This document shows, piece after piece, positions 46,235-56,712 of a stretch of 64,000 nucleotides of DNA; positions within the stretch are counted from its first letter, which is position 1; every line of letters begins with the position of its first letter. Below the pieces are notes generated by a model, which did no database searches, was not told the origin of the DNA, and was given only the letters and a program-made list of their open reading frames with translations. The stretch is from Acidovorax sp. A79 (GTDB lineage: Bacteria; Pseudomonadota; Gammaproteobacteria; Burkholderiales; Burkholderiaceae_C), in contig NZ_AP028672.1 in NCBI RefSeq assembly GCF_041154505.1, positions 372,001 through 436,000 of the forward strand. The letters are read 5' to 3'. The translations under genes and the position numbers were made by a program.

Positions 46235-46933
46235 TCAGCGCGCCGCCGAAGCAGCGGGTAGCGGCGCGGCGGGTTTGCGCCCCTGGGCAGCAGCCTCTGC
46301 CTGCGACTTTTCTATCCGTGCGCGGCGTTCCTGCGCGGCCTTGAGCGCGGCCGCGTGGCGTTCGCGCGCCTGCGCGGCACGCTCGGCATTCGTGGCGTTG
46401 TGGGCAGCCCGTTCCTCTGCCTGCTTCTGCACCCGGTCGCGCTGCTGCTGCGCCCGTTGCCCTGCCTCCTGGTCGCGCTGGGACTTCATGCCCTGCGGAT
46501 CGTGCGGCTTGCGCAGCAAGGCATCCGGCGCGCTGGCACCCGCCGACGGCCCCTCCGGCACCACCGCCCGCTGCTTTTCCTCGATCGACCTCAGGCGCTC
46601 CGCCGCCTTTTCCTTGCGCTCCGCGTCGTTGAGTTCGATCTCCTGGGCACGCAGGCGGGACTCCGCGTCACGCGCTCCCGCACGGACACCGCGAAGGCAG
46701 TCCTCCACCGAGAAGCGCTGGTAGCAGGCCGCTTCGTCCTGCTGGCGCCGGGCCTTGATGGCATCGCGCTCGTGGCGAATACGGTCGTGCTCCGCCTTGC
46801 GCTGGGCGGCCGCGGCCTGTGGGCTGCCCTGCGGCACACCCGCTGGCGCACCGGATTGCGCCGGTGCAGGGGCCGCGAAAACACAGGCAAAGCCTGCGAG
46901 GGCAACAAGGGCCAGGCGCTTCAGCATGATCAT
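46235..46933 (-). CDS. Exported coiled-coil protein of unknown function
   Basis: A 232-residue protein with a signal peptide ending around APAPAQS (~26). It is otherwise almost entirely charged, with Ala/Glu/Arg/Gln-rich helix and strong coiled-coil character. A cysteine pair (ACYQRFSVEDCLRG) lies near residue 75. No enzyme motif is present. The start overlaps the zapE stop (ATGA). This type of small periplasmic coiled-coil protein is common in Burkholderiales without known role. Confidence 0.8.
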   Translation of the reverse strand: MIMLKRLALVALAGFACVFAAPAPAQSGAPAGVPQGSPQAAAAQRKAEHDRIRHERDAIKARRQQDEAACYQRFSVEDCLRGVRAGARDAESRLRAQEIELNDAERKEKAAERLRSIEEKQRAVVPEGPSAGASAPDALLRKPHDPQGMKSQRDQEAGQRAQQQRDRVQKQAEERAAHNATNAERAAQARERHAAALKAAQERRARIEKSQAEAAAQGRKPAAPLPAASAAR

Positions 46934-48027
46934 GTCAGCCCCGTATCGACAGTGCGGCGCTCCAGCGCCAGGAATTCCTTGGACTGCATCTCGTTGAGCC
47001 GCGAAATCGTGCGCGGGAACTCGTGCGCCAGGGGGCCTTCGGTGTACAGCTGTTCGGGCGGCACCGCCGCGGACAGGATGAGCTTGACCCGCCGGTCGTA
47101 GAGAACGTCCACGAGCCAGGTGAAACGCCGCGCGGGCGACGCCATGCTCACGGGCATGTGGGGCACGTCGGACAGCAGCACGGTATGGAACTGCGTCGCG
47201 ATCTCCAGGTAGTCGTTCTGCGAACGGGGACCGCCGCACAGCGTCTTGAAGTCGAACCACACCACCCCGCCGGCCTTGCGGCGGGCGCGGATCTCGCGGG
47301 CCTCGATGTGCAGCACCGGGTCTTCGTCGTGCACTTCGGCCAGCTGGTCGAAGGTCTGGCCCATCTCGGCGTCCGCCTCGGGCCCCAGTGGCGTGTGGTA
47401 CAGCTTCACATGCTCCAGGGTGCGCCGGCGGTAGTCGGTGCCGTTGTCGACATTGACGACTTCCAGCCGCTCGTTGAGCAGGGCGATCGCGGGCAGGATG
47501 CGGTCGCGGTGCAGGCCGCCGGGGTACAGGTCGTCGGGCTTGAAATTGGAGGTGGTGACAAAACCCACGCCGTTGTCGAACAGTGCCGCCAGCAAGCGGT
47601 GCAGGATCATCGCGTCGGTGATGTCGGCGACATGGAACTCATCGAAGCAGATGAGCTTGTAGCGCCGCGCAATGCGCTCGCCCAGCACGTCCAGCGGGTT
47701 CACCGTGCCCTGCAGCGCCGCCAGCTCGCGATGGACCTCGCGCATGAATTCATGGAAATGCAGGCGCACCTTGCGCTTCAGGGGCACGGCGTCGAAGAAG
47801 CATTCCATGAGGAAGCTCTTGCCGCGCCCCACCCCGCCATACATGTACACGCCGCGCGGAATGTCCGGCCGGTTGATCAGCTTCTTGAGCGCGTTGGAGC
47901 GGCGGGCCTTGTAGGCCGCCCATTCATCGGCGCAGCGCTGGAGGGCATCCACGGCACGCAGCTGGGCAGGGTCGCTTTGAAAGCCTTTGGCGGCCAGCTC
48001 GGCCAGGTAAGCCTGTTTGACGGTCAC
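46930..48027 (-). CDS. zapE: ZapE cell-division ATPase (AFG1-like)
   Basis: A 365-residue AAA+-type ATPase of the AFG1/ZapE family. Walker A is GGVGRGKS (64-71), Walker B is LICFDEFHVADITDA, and VTTSNFKPDDLYPGGLHRDRILPAI contains the sensor region. ZapE acts on FtsZ rings in gammaproteobacteria. It overlaps the downstream coiled-coil gene by 4 bases. Confidence 0.94.
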   Translation of the reverse strand: MTVKQAYLAELAAKGFQSDPAQLRAVDALQRCADEWAAYKARRSNALKKLINRPDIPRGVYMYGGVGRGKSFLMECFFDAVPLKRKVRLHFHEFMREVHRELAALQGTVNPLDVLGERIARRYKLICFDEFHVADITDAMILHRLLAALFDNGVGFVTTSNFKPDDLYPGGLHRDRILPAIALLNERLEVVNVDNGTDYRRRTLEHVKLYHTPLGPEADAEMGQTFDQLAEVHDEDPVLHIEAREIRARRKAGGVVWFDFKTLCGGPRSQNDYLEIATQFHTVLLSDVPHMPVSMASPARRFTWLVDVLYDRRVKLILSAAVPPEQLYTEGPLAHEFPRTISRLNEMQSKEFLALERRTVDTGLT

Positions 48028-48048
48028 GTGGTGGTTGTCCTGATACTA

Positions 48049-48102
48049 TGAATTTAATAGCTGCCAGCGCTTGATGGTCAAGCGCTGGAGCCGGTTTTTA
48101 TT
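48049..48102 (+). repeat. Intergenic palindromic repeat, family A, copy 7
   Basis: The cleanest copy: AATAGCTGCCAGCGCTTGAT and then GGTCAAGCGCTGGAGCCGG, with an almost perfect CAGCGCTTGA/TCAAGCGCTG stem. It lies between zapE and lpdA. Confidence 0.85.
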
Positions 48103-48108
48103 CAAATA

Positions 48109-49536
48109 TCAGAAGTTCAGCGTGCGCTTGTCCACGGCCAGGGCCGCTTCCTTCGTGGCTTCACTTAGGGACGGATGCGCGTGGCAGATGCGCGCGATGT
48201 CTTCGCTGCTGGCCTTGAACTCCATGGCCACCACGGCTTCGGAGATCAGCTCGCTGGCCTGCGGGCCCACGATGTGCACGCCCAGGATCTCATCGGTGTC
48301 GGCATCGGCCAGCATCTTGACCATGCCGGTGGTGTCGCCCAGCGCGCGCGCGCGGCCGTTGGCCAGGAACGGGAAGGTACCGGCCTTGTACTTCACGCCG
48401 TCGGCCTTGAGCTGCTGCTCGGTGCGGCCCACCCATGCGATCTCGGGGCTGGTGTAGATGACCCACGGCACGGTGTTGAAGTTCACGTGGCCGTGCTGGC
48501 CGGCAATGCGCTCGGCCACGGCAACGCCCTCTTCTTCCGCCTTGTGCGCCAGCATCGGGCCGCGCACCACGTCGCCCACCGCCCACACGCCGGGCAGGTT
48601 GGTCTTGCAGTCTGCATCGACGATGATGGCGCCGCGCTCGTCCAGGGCCAGGCCCACGGCTTCGGTGTTCAGGCCGATGGTGTTGGGCACGCGACCGATG
48701 GAGACGATGAGCTTGTCCACCTCCAGCGCCTGGGCTTCGCCCTTGGCGTTGGTGTAGGCGATGGAGACGCCCTTCTTGCCGGTCTTGATCTCGCCGACCT
48801 TCACGCCCAGCTCGATCTTCAGGCCCTGCTTGTCGAACGCCTTCTTGGCTTCCTTGGCGATCTGCTCGTCCACGGCGCCCAGGAAGGTGGGCAGGCCTTC
48901 GAGGATGGTGACTTCGGCACCCAGGCGGCGCCACACCGAGCCCATTTCCAGGCCGATCACGCCCGAGCCGATGAGGCCGAGCTTCTTGGGCACCGCGCCC
49001 ACGCGCAGCGCGCCGTCGTTGGACAGCACGAACTCTTCGTCGAACGGCGTGCCGGGCAGCGCGCGCGCGTTGGAGCCCGTGGCGATGATGATCTGCTTGC
49101 CCGTGATCGCCTCTTCGGCGGCGCCGGCCACCTTGATCTCGTAGCCGCCTTCGGCGGCCTTCACGAACGAGCCGCGGCCGTGGAAGAAGCTGACCTTGTT
49201 CTTCTTGAACAGGTACAGGATGCCGTCGTTGTTCTGCTTCACGACGGTGTCCTTGCGGGCAATCATCTTGGCCACGTCCATCTTCACGCCGGTGGCCGTG
49301 ATGCCGTGTTCGGCGAAGTGCTTGTTGGCGTGCTCGAAGTGCTCGGACGATTGCAGCAGCGCCTTGGACGGAATGCAGCCCACGTTGGTGCAGGTGCCGC
49401 CGGGCGCGGGGCCACCCTTCTCGTTCTTCCACTCGTCGATACAGGCCACGTTGAAGCCCAGCTGGGCAGCGCGGATGGCGGCGATGTAGCCGCCGGGGCC
49501 GCCACCGATGACGATCACATCAAATTGTTTGCTCAT
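48109..49536 (-). CDS. lpdA: Dihydrolipoyl dehydrogenase (E3)
   Basis: A 475-residue flavoprotein. FAD-binding [17 protein letters not shown] is at the N-terminus and the redox disulfide is C49-C54 ([13 protein letters not shown]). The NAD fold has [12 protein letters not shown], and the C-terminal [14 protein letters not shown] carries the catalytic His/Glu. It re-oxidises dihydrolipoamide on OdhB. It is the third gene of odhA-odhB-lpdA (90 bp spacing), so it is the 2-oxoglutarate dehydrogenase E3. Confidence 0.97.
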   Translation of the reverse strand: MSKQFDVIVIGGGPGGYIAAIRAAQLGFNVACIDEWKNEKGGPAPGGTCTNVGCIPSKALLQSSEHFEHANKHFAEHGITATGVKMDVAKMIARKDTVVKQNNDGILYLFKKNKVSFFHGRGSFVKAAEGGYEIKVAGAAEEAITGKQIIIATGSNARALPGTPFDEEFVLSNDGALRVGAVPKKLGLIGSGVIGLEMGSVWRRLGAEVTILEGLPTFLGAVDEQIAKEAKKAFDKQGLKIELGVKVGEIKTGKKGVSIAYTNAKGEAQALEVDKLIVSIGRVPNTIGLNTEAVGLALDERGAIIVDADCKTNLPGVWAVGDVVRGPMLAHKAEEEGVAVAERIAGQHGHVNFNTVPWVIYTSPEIAWVGRTEQQLKADGVKYKAGTFPFLANGRARALGDTTGMVKMLADADTDEILGVHIVGPQASELISEAVVAMEFKASSEDIARICHAHPSLSEATKEAALAVDKRTLNF

Positions 49537-49626
49537 GGGAAATCTCGTTCAGTCTGTTGGAGAAAGACCCACCGGCGGGCAGGACCAGAGGCCGGGCCAC
49601 GCGGGTGGGTCGATACAGTCAGGGGA

Positions 49627-50889
49627 TCAGATGTCGAACAGCAGGCGCGATGGGTCTTCCAGCGCGTCCTTCATGGCCACCAGGCCCAGCACGGCTTCGC
49701 GGCCGTCGATGATGCGGTGGTCATACGACATGGCCAGGTAGTTCATCGGGCGGATGACGATCTGGCCGTTTTCGACCACGGCGCGGTCCTTGGTGGCGTG
49801 CACGCCCAAAATGGCCGACTGGGGCGGGTTGATGATGGGGGTGGACAGCATGGAGCCGAACGTACCGCCATTGGAGATGGAGAACGTGCCACCGGTCATT
49901 TCCTCGATGCCCAGCTTGCCTTCCGACGCCTTCTTGCCGAACTCGGCGATCTTCTTCTCGATGTCGGCGAAGCTCATCTGGTCTGCATTGCGCAGGATGG
50001 GCACCACCAGGCCACGGGGCGAACCCACGGCGATACCGATGTCGAAGTAGCCGTGGTAGACGATGTCGTTGCCGTCCACCGAGGCGTTCAGCACGGGGTA
50101 CTTCTTGAGGGCGTGCACGGCGGCCTTCACGAAGAAGGACATGAAGCCCAGCTTGGTGCCGTGTTCCTTCGTGAAGCTGTCCTGGAACTTCTTGCGCAGA
50201 TCCATCACGGGGGCCATGTTCACTTCGTTGAACGTGGTCAGGATGGCGTTGGTCGACTGCGACTGCAGCAGGCGCTCGGCCACGCGGGCGCGCAGGCGGC
50301 TCATGGGCACGCGCTGCTCGGGACGGCCGCTCAGGTCTTCCTTGGCGGCAGGCGCGGACACCTGGGGCAGCGTCTTGGTCGGCACGCCCGTGGGAATCAC
50401 GCTCGGAGCCACAGCAGCCTTGGCGCCGCCGGCCACGGCGGACAGCACGTCGCCCTTGGTCACGCGGCCATCCTTGCCCGTGCCGGCCACGGCCGACACC
50501 GACAGGTTGTTGTCGGCCAGCAGCTTGGCGGCTGCGGGCATGGCCACATCGCCCTTCGAACCGCCAGCCGCTGGTGCGGCGGCGGGCGCTGCGGCCGCGG
50601 GAGCCGGCGCAGCGGCAGCCGGTGCGGGGGCGGCTGCGCCAGCCTTGCCTTCGGTGTCGATCTTGGCGATGAGCTGTTCGGCCACCACGGTGGCGCCGTC
50701 GCCCTGAATGATTTCGGACAACACGCCAGCCGACGGCGCGGGCACTTCGAGCACGACCTTGTCGGTTTCGATCTCGATCAGGATTTCGTCCACGGCCACG
50801 GCCTCACCGGCCTTCTTCTTCCAGGTCAGCATGGTGGCTTCCGCCACGGATTCGGACAGCTGGGGGACTTTGACTTCTACGATAGCCAT
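49627..50889 (-). CDS. odhB: 2-oxoglutarate dehydrogenase E2 (dihydrolipoyl succinyltransferase)
   Basis: A 420-residue E2. It has one N-terminal lipoyl domain (lipoylated K44 in [11 protein letters not shown]), an Ala/Pro-rich linker (~80-110), a small E3/E1-binding domain ([19 protein letters not shown]) and a catalytic core ending [13 protein letters not shown] with the active-site His and Asp. It transfers succinyl to CoA in the TCA cycle. It is 55 bp downstream of odhA. Confidence 0.97.
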   Translation of the reverse strand: MAIVEVKVPQLSESVAEATMLTWKKKAGEAVAVDEILIEIETDKVVLEVPAPSAGVLSEIIQGDGATVVAEQLIAKIDTEGKAGAAAPAPAAAAPAPAAAAPAAAPAAGGSKGDVAMPAAAKLLADNNLSVSAVAGTGKDGRVTKGDVLSAVAGGAKAAVAPSVIPTGVPTKTLPQVSAPAAKEDLSGRPEQRVPMSRLRARVAERLLQSQSTNAILTTFNEVNMAPVMDLRKKFQDSFTKEHGTKLGFMSFFVKAAVHALKKYPVLNASVDGNDIVYHGYFDIGIAVGSPRGLVVPILRNADQMSFADIEKKIAEFGKKASEGKLGIEEMTGGTFSISNGGTFGSMLSTPIINPPQSAILGVHATKDRAVVENGQIVIRPMNYLAMSYDHRIIDGREAVLGLVAMKDALEDPSRLLFDI

Positions 50890-50944
50890 TTTGAATTCTT
50901 TCAGTAGGGTTCTGTTTGTTCTGTGTTCGTTCGGGTAGCTGGCC

Positions 50945-53824
50945 TTACTTGGTCAGGACAAACCCCTTGAGCTTGGCAAACGCGCCGTCCACCAGCGCCT
51001 TTTGCTGTTCCTGGTGCAGATGCGAGTAACCCACGGCAGGCGACGCCGATGCCGCGCGGCCGGAGTAGCCCAGCTTCTGGCCTTCGAGCATGTTCTCGTG
51101 GATGTTGTGCTGGATGAAGAACCAGGCGCCCTGGTTCTGCGGCTCGTCCTGGCACCACACCACGTCGGTGGCATGGGGGTAGCGCTTGAGTTCGGCGGCA
51201 AACGCCTTGTGCGGGAAGGGATAGAGCTGTTCCACGCGGATGATGGCCACGTCATCGTCTTCGCGCTCGGTGCGCTTCTTCACGAGGTCGTAGTACACCT
51301 TGCCCGAGCAGGCGATCACGCGCTTGACCTTGGCGGCCTTCTTCACGATGGCTTCGTCCTGCTCCGGGATCACCGTCTGGAAGCTGCCCTTGGTGAATTC
51401 GGACAGCGGCGAGGTGGCATCCTTGTTGCGCAGCAGCGACTTGGGCGTCATGATGATCAGCGGCTTGCGAAGATCACGCACCATCTGGCGGCGCAGCACG
51501 TGGAAGATCTGGCTGGCCGTGGTCGGCTGCACCACCTGCATGTTGGCGTCGGCCGACAGCTGCATGAAACGCTCCAGGCGTGCCGAGCTGTGCTCCGGGC
51601 CCTGGCCTTCGTAGCCGTGCGGCAGCATCAGCGTGATGCCGTTCACGCGGCCCCACTTCACTTCGCCGGAGGCGATGAACTGGTCGATCACGACCTGCGC
51701 ACCGTTGGCGAAGTCGCCGAACTGGGCTTCCCAGATCACGAGCGTGTTGGGGTCGTTGGACGCGTAGCCATACTCGAAGCCCAGCACCGCCTCTTCGGAC
51801 AGGATGGAGTCGATCACGACGAACGGAGCCTGGTTCTCGGCCACGTTCTGCAGGGGCGTATAGGTGCCGATGTCCCACTTCTCGCGCTTCTGGTCATGGA
51901 TGACCGAGTGGCGGTGCGTGAAGGTGCCGCGGCCGCAGTCCTCGCCGGACAGGCGCACGGGATAGCCGCTGGCCACGAGCGAGGCGAACGCCATGTGCTC
52001 GCCCATGCCCCAGTCCACGGGGATCTCGCCACGGCCCATGGCGGCGCGGTCGTCGTACACCTTCTTGACCAGCTGGTGCGGCGTCACGCTTTCAGGGATG
52101 GTGGTGATCTTCTCGGCCAGGCGCTTCCACTCGGCCAGGGGAATGGCGGTGTCGCCAGCGTCCGTCCACTTCTTGCCCAGGAACGGGCTCCAGTCCACGG
52201 CGTACTTGCTCTTGAAATTGGTCAGCACCGGGTCGACCGTGTGCTTGCCCGCATCCATGGCGGCACGGTAGGCCTTGACCATGTCGTCGCCCAGGGTTTC
52301 GCCCAGGCCCTGCGTGGCCAGCTTGTCGGCGTACAGCTTGCGCGTGCCGGGGTGCTGGCCGATCTTCTTGTACATGAGCGGCTGGGTCAGCGCAGGCGTG
52401 TCCTGCTCGTTGTGGCCCAGCTTGCGGAAGCAGATGATGTCCACGACCACGTCCTTCTGGAACTCCATGCGGAATTCGAGGGCGAGCTGGGTGGCCAGCA
52501 CCACGGCTTCGGGATCGTCGCCGTTCACGTGCAGCACGGGCGACTCGACCATCTTCACGATGTCGGTGCAGTACAGCGTGGAGCGTGCGTCGCGCGGGTC
52601 GGAGGTGGTGAACCCGATCTGGTTGTTGATGATGATGTGCACCGTGCCGCCCGTGGAATAACCACGGGTCTGCGCCAGCGCCAGCGTTTCCTGGTTCACG
52701 CCCTGGCCGGCAAAGGCCGCGTCGCCGTGCACCAGCACGGGCAGCACCTGCTTGCCATGGGGGTCGGCGCGGCGGTCCATGCGGGCACGCACGGAGCCTT
52801 CGACCACGGGGTTCACGATTTCCAGGTGCGACGGATTGAACGCCAGCGACAGGTGGACCGGGCCGCCGGGGGTGGTCACGTCGGAGCTGAAGCCCTGGTG
52901 GTATTTCACGTCGCCCGATGGCAGGTCTTCGGGGGCGGTGTGGTCGAATTCGGCGAACAGGTCCGCAGGCATCTTGCCCAGGGAGTTGACCAGCACGTTC
53001 AGGCGGCCGCGGTGGGCCATGCCGATCACGATTTCCTGCACGCCCTTGGCGCCGGCGGACTGGATCAGTTCGTCCATGGCGGCAATGAAGCTTTCGCCCC
53101 CTTCGAGGGAGAAACGCTTCTGGCCGACGTATTTGGTGTGGAGAAAGCGCTCCAGGCCTTCGGCCGCGGTCAGGCGGTCGAGGATGTGCTTTTTCTTGTC
53201 CGCGCCAAAGCTGGGCTTGCTGCGGATGGTTTCGAGCTTTTCCTGCCACCAGCGCTTCTGGTTCTGGTCGGTGGCGTACATGTACTCGGCACCGATGGAG
53301 CTGCAGTAGGTTTCACGCAGGGCGTTGATCAGCTCGCGCAGCGGCATCGACTCCTTGCCGAAGAACGTGTTGCTGGTGTTGAACACGACTTCCTGGTCGG
53401 AATCGCTGAAACCATAGAAGGAGGGTTCGAGCTCGGGGATGGCGGGGCGCTCGGTGCGCTTCAGGGGGTCCAGATCGGCCCAGCGCTGGCCCACGTTGCG
53501 GTAAGCGGCGATCAGCTGCTGGACGGCGGTGCGCTTGCGGCCCAGTTCCGAATCCGCGCCGGTGGCGACGACGACCTTGGTTCCACCCTGCTTTGCGCGC
53601 TCGGCAAAGGCATTGACCACGGGGAGATGGGGAACGTCCTTGGCATTGCTGCCGTCCACCGCGGGCACGTTTTGCAGTGCGTCAAAGTACTCGCGCCAGT
53701 TGTCTGGCACGCTGCCTGGATTGGCGAGGTAGTTCTCATACATCTCTTCGACATAGGGCGCATTGCCGCCGAAGAGGTAGGTGTTGCCTTGGTAGGCTTG
53801 ATAGACGGACGTCGTATCGCTCAT
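50945..53824 (-). CDS. odhA: 2-oxoglutarate dehydrogenase E1
   Basis: A 959-residue thiamine-diphosphate enzyme, usual length. Key segments are [37 protein letters not shown] with the ThDP site, [18 protein letters not shown], and the C-terminal half-domain [19 protein letters not shown]. It decarboxylates 2-oxoglutarate and is the first gene of the operon with odhB and lpdA. The N-terminal [18 protein letters not shown] is the standard E1 start. It is divergent from the AI-2E-family gene. Confidence 0.97.
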   Translation of the reverse strand: MSDTTSVYQAYQGNTYLFGGNAPYVEEMYENYLANPGSVPDNWREYFDALQNVPAVDGSNAKDVPHLPVVNAFAERAKQGGTKVVVATGADSELGRKRTAVQQLIAAYRNVGQRWADLDPLKRTERPAIPELEPSFYGFSDSDQEVVFNTSNTFFGKESMPLRELINALRETYCSSIGAEYMYATDQNQKRWWQEKLETIRSKPSFGADKKKHILDRLTAAEGLERFLHTKYVGQKRFSLEGGESFIAAMDELIQSAGAKGVQEIVIGMAHRGRLNVLVNSLGKMPADLFAEFDHTAPEDLPSGDVKYHQGFSSDVTTPGGPVHLSLAFNPSHLEIVNPVVEGSVRARMDRRADPHGKQVLPVLVHGDAAFAGQGVNQETLALAQTRGYSTGGTVHIIINNQIGFTTSDPRDARSTLYCTDIVKMVESPVLHVNGDDPEAVVLATQLALEFRMEFQKDVVVDIICFRKLGHNEQDTPALTQPLMYKKIGQHPGTRKLYADKLATQGLGETLGDDMVKAYRAAMDAGKHTVDPVLTNFKSKYAVDWSPFLGKKWTDAGDTAIPLAEWKRLAEKITTIPESVTPHQLVKKVYDDRAAMGRGEIPVDWGMGEHMAFASLVASGYPVRLSGEDCGRGTFTHRHSVIHDQKREKWDIGTYTPLQNVAENQAPFVVIDSILSEEAVLGFEYGYASNDPNTLVIWEAQFGDFANGAQVVIDQFIASGEVKWGRVNGITLMLPHGYEGQGPEHSSARLERFMQLSADANMQVVQPTTASQIFHVLRRQMVRDLRKPLIIMTPKSLLRNKDATSPLSEFTKGSFQTVIPEQDEAIVKKAAKVKRVIACSGKVYYDLVKKRTEREDDDVAIIRVEQLYPFPHKAFAAELKRYPHATDVVWCQDEPQNQGAWFFIQHNIHENMLEGQKLGYSGRAASASPAVGYSHLHQEQQKALVDGAFAKLKGFVLTK

Positions 53825-54057
53825 ATTCCGCTGACCTCCGCTTTCCTTGGGAAAGCATTAGCTGGTTGAGAAACCTTCCGCGACACGGCTGAACCGATTG
53901 GCGGATGCGACTGTGGCTGGGGAAGGGCCTTGGTACGGGCGCCATTGTGCCACCGAACAGCGTGCCGCCCAACGGGAAAGGTTTTCACGAGCGGGCCGGC
54001 CACCAGCCGGAACCCGCGCTCGCGTACATTCCGGGTATCCCATTGCCACGCACCAAC

Positions 54058-55122
54058 ATGACACCACCCACCCCCCAGAACAAGGCCTTCTTGCTGTTGC
54101 TGGCCCTTGTCACCATCGCCTTCGGGGCGATCCTGTGGCAGTTTCACGGGGCCGTCTTCTGGGGTGTCATCCTGGCGATTCTCTTTGCCCCCCTGCACCG
54201 CAAGCTGCTGCGGCGCATGCCCAGGCGGCGCAATCTCGCCGCACTGTGCACCCTGGGGCTGTGCCTCATCGTGGTCATCCTGCCCATGACCGCCATCACG
54301 GTGTCGCTGGTGCAAGAGGCCACGGTGATCTATGAGCGGATGCGCTCCGGCCAGCTCAATTTCGGGCTCTATCTGCAACAGGTGATCGCCGCCCTGCCCG
54401 CCTGGGCGGCCAACCTGCTGGACCGGCTGAACCTCACAACCGTTGGCGAACTGCAACAGAAGTTCTCGTCGGTCGCCGTCCAGGCGAGCCAGTTCGTGGC
54501 CGCGCAAGCATTGAGCATCGGGCAGAACACGCTGCAGTTCCTGGTGAGCTTCGGCATCATGCTGTACCTGCTGTTTTTCCTGCTGCGCGATGGATCAAGC
54601 CTCGCGCTGCGCATCGGCCAGGCCACACCGCTGGATGACACGCACAAGCGGCAGCTGGTCAGCAAATTCACCACCGTGATCCGCGCAACGGTCAAGGGCA
54701 ACATCGTCGTGGCCGCGTCGCAGGGCGCCTTGGGCGGATTGATCTTCTGGATCCTAGGCATCCAGGGACCCGTGCTGTGGGGCGTTTCGATGGCATTCCT
54801 GTCGCTGCTGCCCGCCGTGGGCGCAGGACTGATCTGGGTGCCCGTGGCGATCTACTTCCTGGCCACCGGCGCTGTATGGCAAGGGGTGGTGCTGACCGCG
54901 TTCGGCATCGGGGTCATCGGCCTGGTGGACAACGTCCTTCGGCCGATTCTGGTGGGCAAGGACACCAAGATGCCTGACTACGTTGTGCTCATTTCGACCC
55001 TGGGCGGCATGGCGCTTTTTGGCCTGACAGGCTTCGTGATCGGCCCTGTCATCGCCGCCCTGTTCATCGCCAGCTGGGATCTCTTCTCCCCCAGCACGAC
55101 GGGATCAGCGTCGACAGAATGA
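54058..55122 (+). CDS. AI-2E family membrane permease
   Basis: A 354-residue polytopic protein with about eight membrane helices. It opens FLLLLALVTIAFGAILW; the middle carries the periplasmic/cytoplasmic amphipathic part. The C-terminal signature includes IFWILGIQGPVLWGVSMAFL and GLVDNVLRPILVGKDTKMPDYVVLISTLGGM. The family includes the autoinducer-2 exporter TqsA and Na+/H+ antiporters, so the substrate is open. ATG 54058 begins at the hydrophobic domain. Confidence 0.92.
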   Translation: MTPPTPQNKAFLLLLALVTIAFGAILWQFHGAVFWGVILAILFAPLHRKLLRRMPRRRNLAALCTLGLCLIVVILPMTAITVSLVQEATVIYERMRSGQLNFGLYLQQVIAALPAWAANLLDRLNLTTVGELQQKFSSVAVQASQFVAAQALSIGQNTLQFLVSFGIMLYLLFFLLRDGSSLALRIGQATPLDDTHKRQLVSKFTTVIRATVKGNIVVAASQGALGGLIFWILGIQGPVLWGVSMAFLSLLPAVGAGLIWVPVAIYFLATGAVWQGVVLTAFGIGVIGLVDNVLRPILVGKDTKMPDYVVLISTLGGMALFGLTGFVIGPVIAALFIASWDLFSPSTTGSASTE

Positions 55123-55280
55123 CATGGCGCTTGCCTGAAGAGCCAGGGCGACGGCCTGCGTGACCAAGCCATCGCCGCCTGGCGGGGTCTCCATCGGCCG
55201 ACATCGTCGGGGCCCTTGTCGCAGGGGGTCACACGGAGAGGTCCAAACCGCGGGCACAGAGCTGCCCACCCCATACCCGG

Positions 55281-55499
55281 TCACAGGATTTCACGCGCCT
55301 CGCCCTGGGCCAGCATCGTTCGCCCCTTGTCCGTGAGCGAGAGCACCCGTGCGAATGGCACCGGGCTTTCATCATTGGACACCAGCACCGCGACAAGATC
55401 GGCCGCCCGAAGTACCCTGAGTTTGTCAATGCAGGCAGGGTCGTGGACAGTCAATGGAAGCTCGCAAGCGGCGAGTTCTTGCAGGTACTCAAATGGCAT
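55281..55499 (-). CDS. Small hypothetical protein
   Basis: A 72-residue protein, MPFEYLQELAACELPLTVHD and onward. It has a mixed alpha/beta pattern that suggests a small winged-helix-like fold (RAADLVAVL, then VLSLTDKGRTML, reminiscent of a wing). A GGAGG ribosome site lies 8 bp before ATG 55499. There are no neighbours in the same unit. A DNA-binding role is only a guess. Confidence 0.65.
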   Translation of the reverse strand: MPFEYLQELAACELPLTVHDPACIDKLRVLRAADLVAVLVSNDESPVPFARVLSLTDKGRTMLAQGEAREIL

Positions 55500-55708
55500 G
55501 ACCAACCTCCGGTGGCGTGTGGAGGAAAAATTGTCAACGCTATGTGAACCAGTGCTTTGTAAGAAAACATCGCAAGCTGGCCACTATCGTTCGCCCAGTC
55601 CCCGCGCAGCGGGTACGGTGCCAAGGTCCATTCTTCCCAGCCGGTGCGGCTGGGCGTGCAGCAAAAACGCACTTGACCAATCTGCCGGCGCCGCGGCCTG
55701 TGTGCACG

Positions 55709-56605
55709 CTACCTTGCAGGCCCGAGTAATTCGGCCAGGACGCCGATGTAAGCGCTGGCCGCGGCCGAAGGCGTGCGCCCCACAAGCGTCACCAGGCTGT
55801 AGTGCGTTTGCATGTCCGTGAAGCCCACGATCCGCAACTGCACGAGAGTGTCGGTATTCGCTTTGAGTGCCGCGGCATGCGGTGCGAGGATCACCGCATC
55901 CGCGGTCAGGGCAAGGTGCTGCAGTGTGCCTTCGTCGTCGCAGGCCACGTTGAAGACAGCCCGGTCAGCCCGAGGAAACTGCCGATGGAATTGAATGGCC
56001 ACTTCGGCAGGAAGGTGCGGACCGGCCATGGGATATTGCATGGCCTGCGCCAGCGTGACCTGCTTGAGCTGGCTCAGCGGATGTTTGGGCCGCACGAAGA
56101 ACGAGACCGGCTGGTTGGGCAGACGCGCGATCTTCAGGCCAGGCTGCTTCTTCAGGTCTCGTGTGTCGGCCACGAACAGGTCCAGCTGTCGGTTGTACAG
56201 CCGTTCACACAGCGAATTCGCATGCGCCACTTCCACCTGCATCGTCAGCTGCGGATAACGCTGCGCCATCAGCGACAACGCCGCACGGCCCAGCGTGCCA
56301 GCCGCGAACGGGCCCAACCCGACCGCGAGGCGGCCGATTGCGAGCTCTTCGAGCTGCAGTACATCGCGCCGGATCTGCTGCGCATCGGCGATCAATTCGC
56401 GGGCGCGCGCGAGCACCAGCTCTCCAGCTTGCGTGAAGCGCACGGTGCCGTAGGCGCGGTCGACCAGGCGCGCCCGCAGACTGTCCTCGAGGGTGTCTAT
56501 GCTGCGCGAAAGCGCGGGCTGCGACAAATGCACCGCCAGCGCGGCGCGGCCGAAGCTGCCGTGGTCGGCGAGGGCAACAAGGTGTTCGAGCTGTCGTAGT
56601 TGCAT
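55709..56605 (-). CDS. LysR-family transcriptional regulator
   Basis: A 298-residue LTTR. The N-terminal HTH (1-60) is MQLRQLEHLVALADHGSFGR, then AALAVHLSQPALSRSIDTLE. The C-terminal effector-binding domain begins GRLAVGLGPFAAGTLG. It is divergent from the alkylsulfatase-like gene with a 107-bp shared spacer, so it probably controls that gene. The effector is unknown. The ATG is placed at the canonical LysR start. Confidence 0.92.
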   Translation of the reverse strand: MQLRQLEHLVALADHGSFGRAALAVHLSQPALSRSIDTLEDSLRARLVDRAYGTVRFTQAGELVLARARELIADAQQIRRDVLQLEELAIGRLAVGLGPFAAGTLGRAALSLMAQRYPQLTMQVEVAHANSLCERLYNRQLDLFVADTRDLKKQPGLKIARLPNQPVSFFVRPKHPLSQLKQVTLAQAMQYPMAGPHLPAEVAIQFHRQFPRADRAVFNVACDDEGTLQHLALTADAVILAPHAAALKANTDTLVQLRIVGFTDMQTHYSLVTLVGRTPSAAASAYIGVLAELLGPAR

Positions 56606-56712
56606 TTTGCGTTTTTCTTTAAATGTCAGCACGTATTTTGCATTTGCCAACGATTTGAATGCTCTCGAGAATGGGTCGCTCGCTTGTTCCTCGTTCACAT
56701 AAGCAGACAACC

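Noticed and set aside
48175..53869. Two very long plus-strand frames antisense to lpdA, odhB and odhA
   Set aside because: Their composition mirrors the wobble bias of the operon on the other strand, and no family motifs are seen.
55636..55654. Perfect 8-bp hairpin CCCAGCCG-GTG-CGGCTGGG downstream of the LysR gene
   Set aside because: There is no T-run on either side, so it is not called as a rho-independent terminator; it could be a processing hairpin.
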